Assembly (NCBI GenBank): GCA_949318235.1
Contig: OX439131.1
Span: 15,407,434-15,471,433, forward strand
DNA from: Ecdyonurus torrentis
Taxonomy: Eukaryota; Arthropoda; Insecta; Ephemeroptera; Heptageniidae
Direction: 5' to 3'
Length of the DNA stretch: 64,000 nt
Shown in pieces: positions 60,501 to 64,000 of this stretch. Both the position numbers and the translations under genes were made by a program. The notes below the pieces were generated by a model. The model ran no database searches, had not been told where the DNA came from, and worked only from the letters and a program-made list of their open reading frames with translations. Each line of letters opens with the position of its first letter. Within the stretch, counting starts at the first letter, position 1.

Positions 60501-60720
60501 AAATTGTGAACTTGGTTTGTGACAAGCTTGTTGCCTAACCACGAGGCGCTTTGTTATCACGAGTTAAGTCTATTGACTAGAGTCGAGTTGAAATTGTGGT
60601 TGCTAAGCAACGTAACAGTATTTCTTTTGTTTTGAGAGACAGCTGAGGTTAGCCACGTGACTGCGAGGCTGTCACATACTTGTGTGACATTCTGTGACAG
60701 CAATTTCACGAGAAAACATT
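60500..60720. promoter_or_regulatory. Candidate regulatory island with RFX X-box
   Basis: GTTGCTAAGCAAC at 60599-60611 is a palindromic X-box (half-sites GTTGCT and AGCAAC with one base between), the type of site bound by RFX factors that drive cilium genes. A GTTGCC half-site lies at about 60528, and a CACGTG E-box at about 60654. Sequence is GC-richer than its flanks. No adjacent coding exon is visible. Confidence 0.4.
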
Positions 60721-61009
60721 CAATGCAATAGACATGAAAAAATGATCGATGTCATCAACATTTAGTCACATTTTTATCATTTTCATCTCCAGAAGCTAAC
60801 AGAAGAATAAATTATATTTTATATTTTTATTTATGCTACGTAATATTTAGATTATGAGGTTATATGAAATTATTTTTATTATGACAAAATTCTTAACCAA
60901 TAAAACTAAAAGTCTTATCACATATGGCAACAAAAGAATATTTTCTTTCTGATTACAAATACAAGAAATGAGATAAAATTTAATGACACTATAGCTTGTT
61001 CTGTAAAGT

Positions 61010-61330
61010 AAAGTGAATCTCAACAACAGTGATTGGGTGACCAACAAAATACGACACATTCATTGGTTGATCTTTTTTTTTGAGGTAACAAAATTGACAA
61101 AAATTGAGTCACATGAAGAGCATGGAACTTTTTTGTGTGGAGTTTTCATTCGTATCAAGTTCAAAGTTCTAAACGAAGAAATAACAATGATCGACCATGT
61201 ATAAACGTAGTAAACAGGTAACGAAGTCATAATCAGCTGTTATAACAAAGGAACATATCGACACAAAAGTTGCGCCGGAAGTCTGACTTTGCAGAACGAG
61301 CTGTAGAAATAAATCGTGATTGTAGGCATA
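61010..61330. promoter_or_regulatory. Candidate promoter-like island
   Basis: Two ATTGG (CCAAT-box) sequences at about 61033 and 61061, and an ETS-type CCGGAAGT at 61275-61282, within 300 bases of moderate composition. No coding sequence with homology was recognised. The features resemble a TATA-less housekeeping promoter but are individually short. Confidence 0.3.
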
Positions 61331-61477
61331 CTCTATTAACCTACATTTTTGTGTTTGTAAAGTATAGTAAAACTAAATTTTATTTAGACGCTTAATAAAT
61401 TAATGTTGAAAAATCAATGAAATGTTCTTTTTCGTTAATATTAATTGGAAATAAACTATTGAAGAACCAATACATAT

Positions 61478-61824
61478 ACTTAAAGCCATAGGCCACATAA
61501 AACAACATGTGCTTTTTAATGAATAAACATGAAATGGGATCTTCAAAACAGATGACAATTTTTACCAGAATGTTAATATAGCCCCACGAGAGAGCGTGAA
61601 AAATCTGTAAAGTATGCAATTTGCGTGACTATTCATGTTTATGACGTCAGAAACATGCAAAAATTAGTATGAAAATGTTGTGCGGGTTGCATAAATCGAA
61701 ATTTATAATCATTGCTACGGAGATACAGTTGGGTTTTGAGACAAACTAATGTTATTTATGTAAATCCCATCGAGTGTTTTGTAATATAAATGGTTATGTT
61801 TTTCTCTGGTCTATTCCTTTAAGT
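61478..61824. repeat. 340-bp inverted-terminal repeat element, copy 3
   Basis: Nearly identical to copy 2 over GGGATCTTCAAAACxGATGA, CCCCACGAGAGAGCGTGAAA and GTTTATGACGTCAGAAACAT. Ends ACTTAAAGCCATAGGCC / GGTCTATTCCTTTAAGT are inverted. Confidence 0.9.
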
Positions 61825-61945
61825 ACAGTATGTTTTTGACTATATTGTATTCAATACTTGTGGACTCGCTCTGTTGTTGGATAAATAAATAATTTGAATT
61901 TAACAGATAAAACACAGAGTGCTAGCGAGTGAGGTTGAAATATAA

Positions 61946-64000
<2,055 letters not shown>

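Overview
This window is AT-rich animal nuclear DNA. It holds two intron-rich protein genes with GT-AG introns, many microsatellites and fold-back elements, and one 200-base assembly gap. The lineage is an invertebrate metazoan; an arthropod is plausible, but the sequence alone does not fix the phylum. No bacterial, organellar or viral genes, no CRISPR array and no tRNA or rRNA gene were seen.

Region 1 (1-9743, + strand): the 3' eighteen exons of an LRP5/6 (Arrow) Wnt co-receptor gene. The exons join in one open frame of 1566 codons plus stop. They encode four YWTD beta-propeller/EGF modules, three LDL-receptor class A repeats, one membrane helix and a cytoplasmic tail with five PPPSPxS/T-type motifs. 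The signal peptide and the extreme N-terminus lie left of the window.

Region 2 (9744-20857): intergenic. Its main content is a 7.4-kb array (about 12003-19374) of roughly twenty 369-bp units. Each unit is itself a fold-back element. About 14 units run in one orientation and about 5.5 in the other, and the switch lies inside the core hairpin of a unit. The forward arm also shows a three-unit higher-order period of about 1107 bp.

Region 3 (20858-35989, + strand): a complete 15-exon gene for a cytosolic carboxypeptidase of the CCP2/CCP3 (AGBL2/AGBL3) type. It has 961 predicted residues, intact zinc and catalytic motifs of the M14 family and a long charged C-terminal tail. Its introns are crowded with fold-back/MITE-like elements, including a hAT-type element with a clear 8-bp target duplication, two Tc1/mariner-type MITEs and a near-perfect 387-bp palindrome.

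Region 4 (35990-64000): 28 kb with no supportable coding exon. It contains the assembly gap, long (TA)n, (GA)n and (CA)n tracts, three copies of a 340-bp inverted-terminal repeat family, other fold-backs, and several short islands of balanced base composition that may be regulatory DNA or untranslated first exons. One island near 60.5-61.3 kb carries a palindromic RFX X-box and an ETS-type site. The window ends on a good splice-acceptor sequence, so this stretch may be partly an intron of a gene further right.

The two genes are head-to-tail neighbours with different jobs: Wnt reception at the membrane, and removal of glutamates from tubulin in cilia and flagella. Nothing in the sequence shows that they work together.
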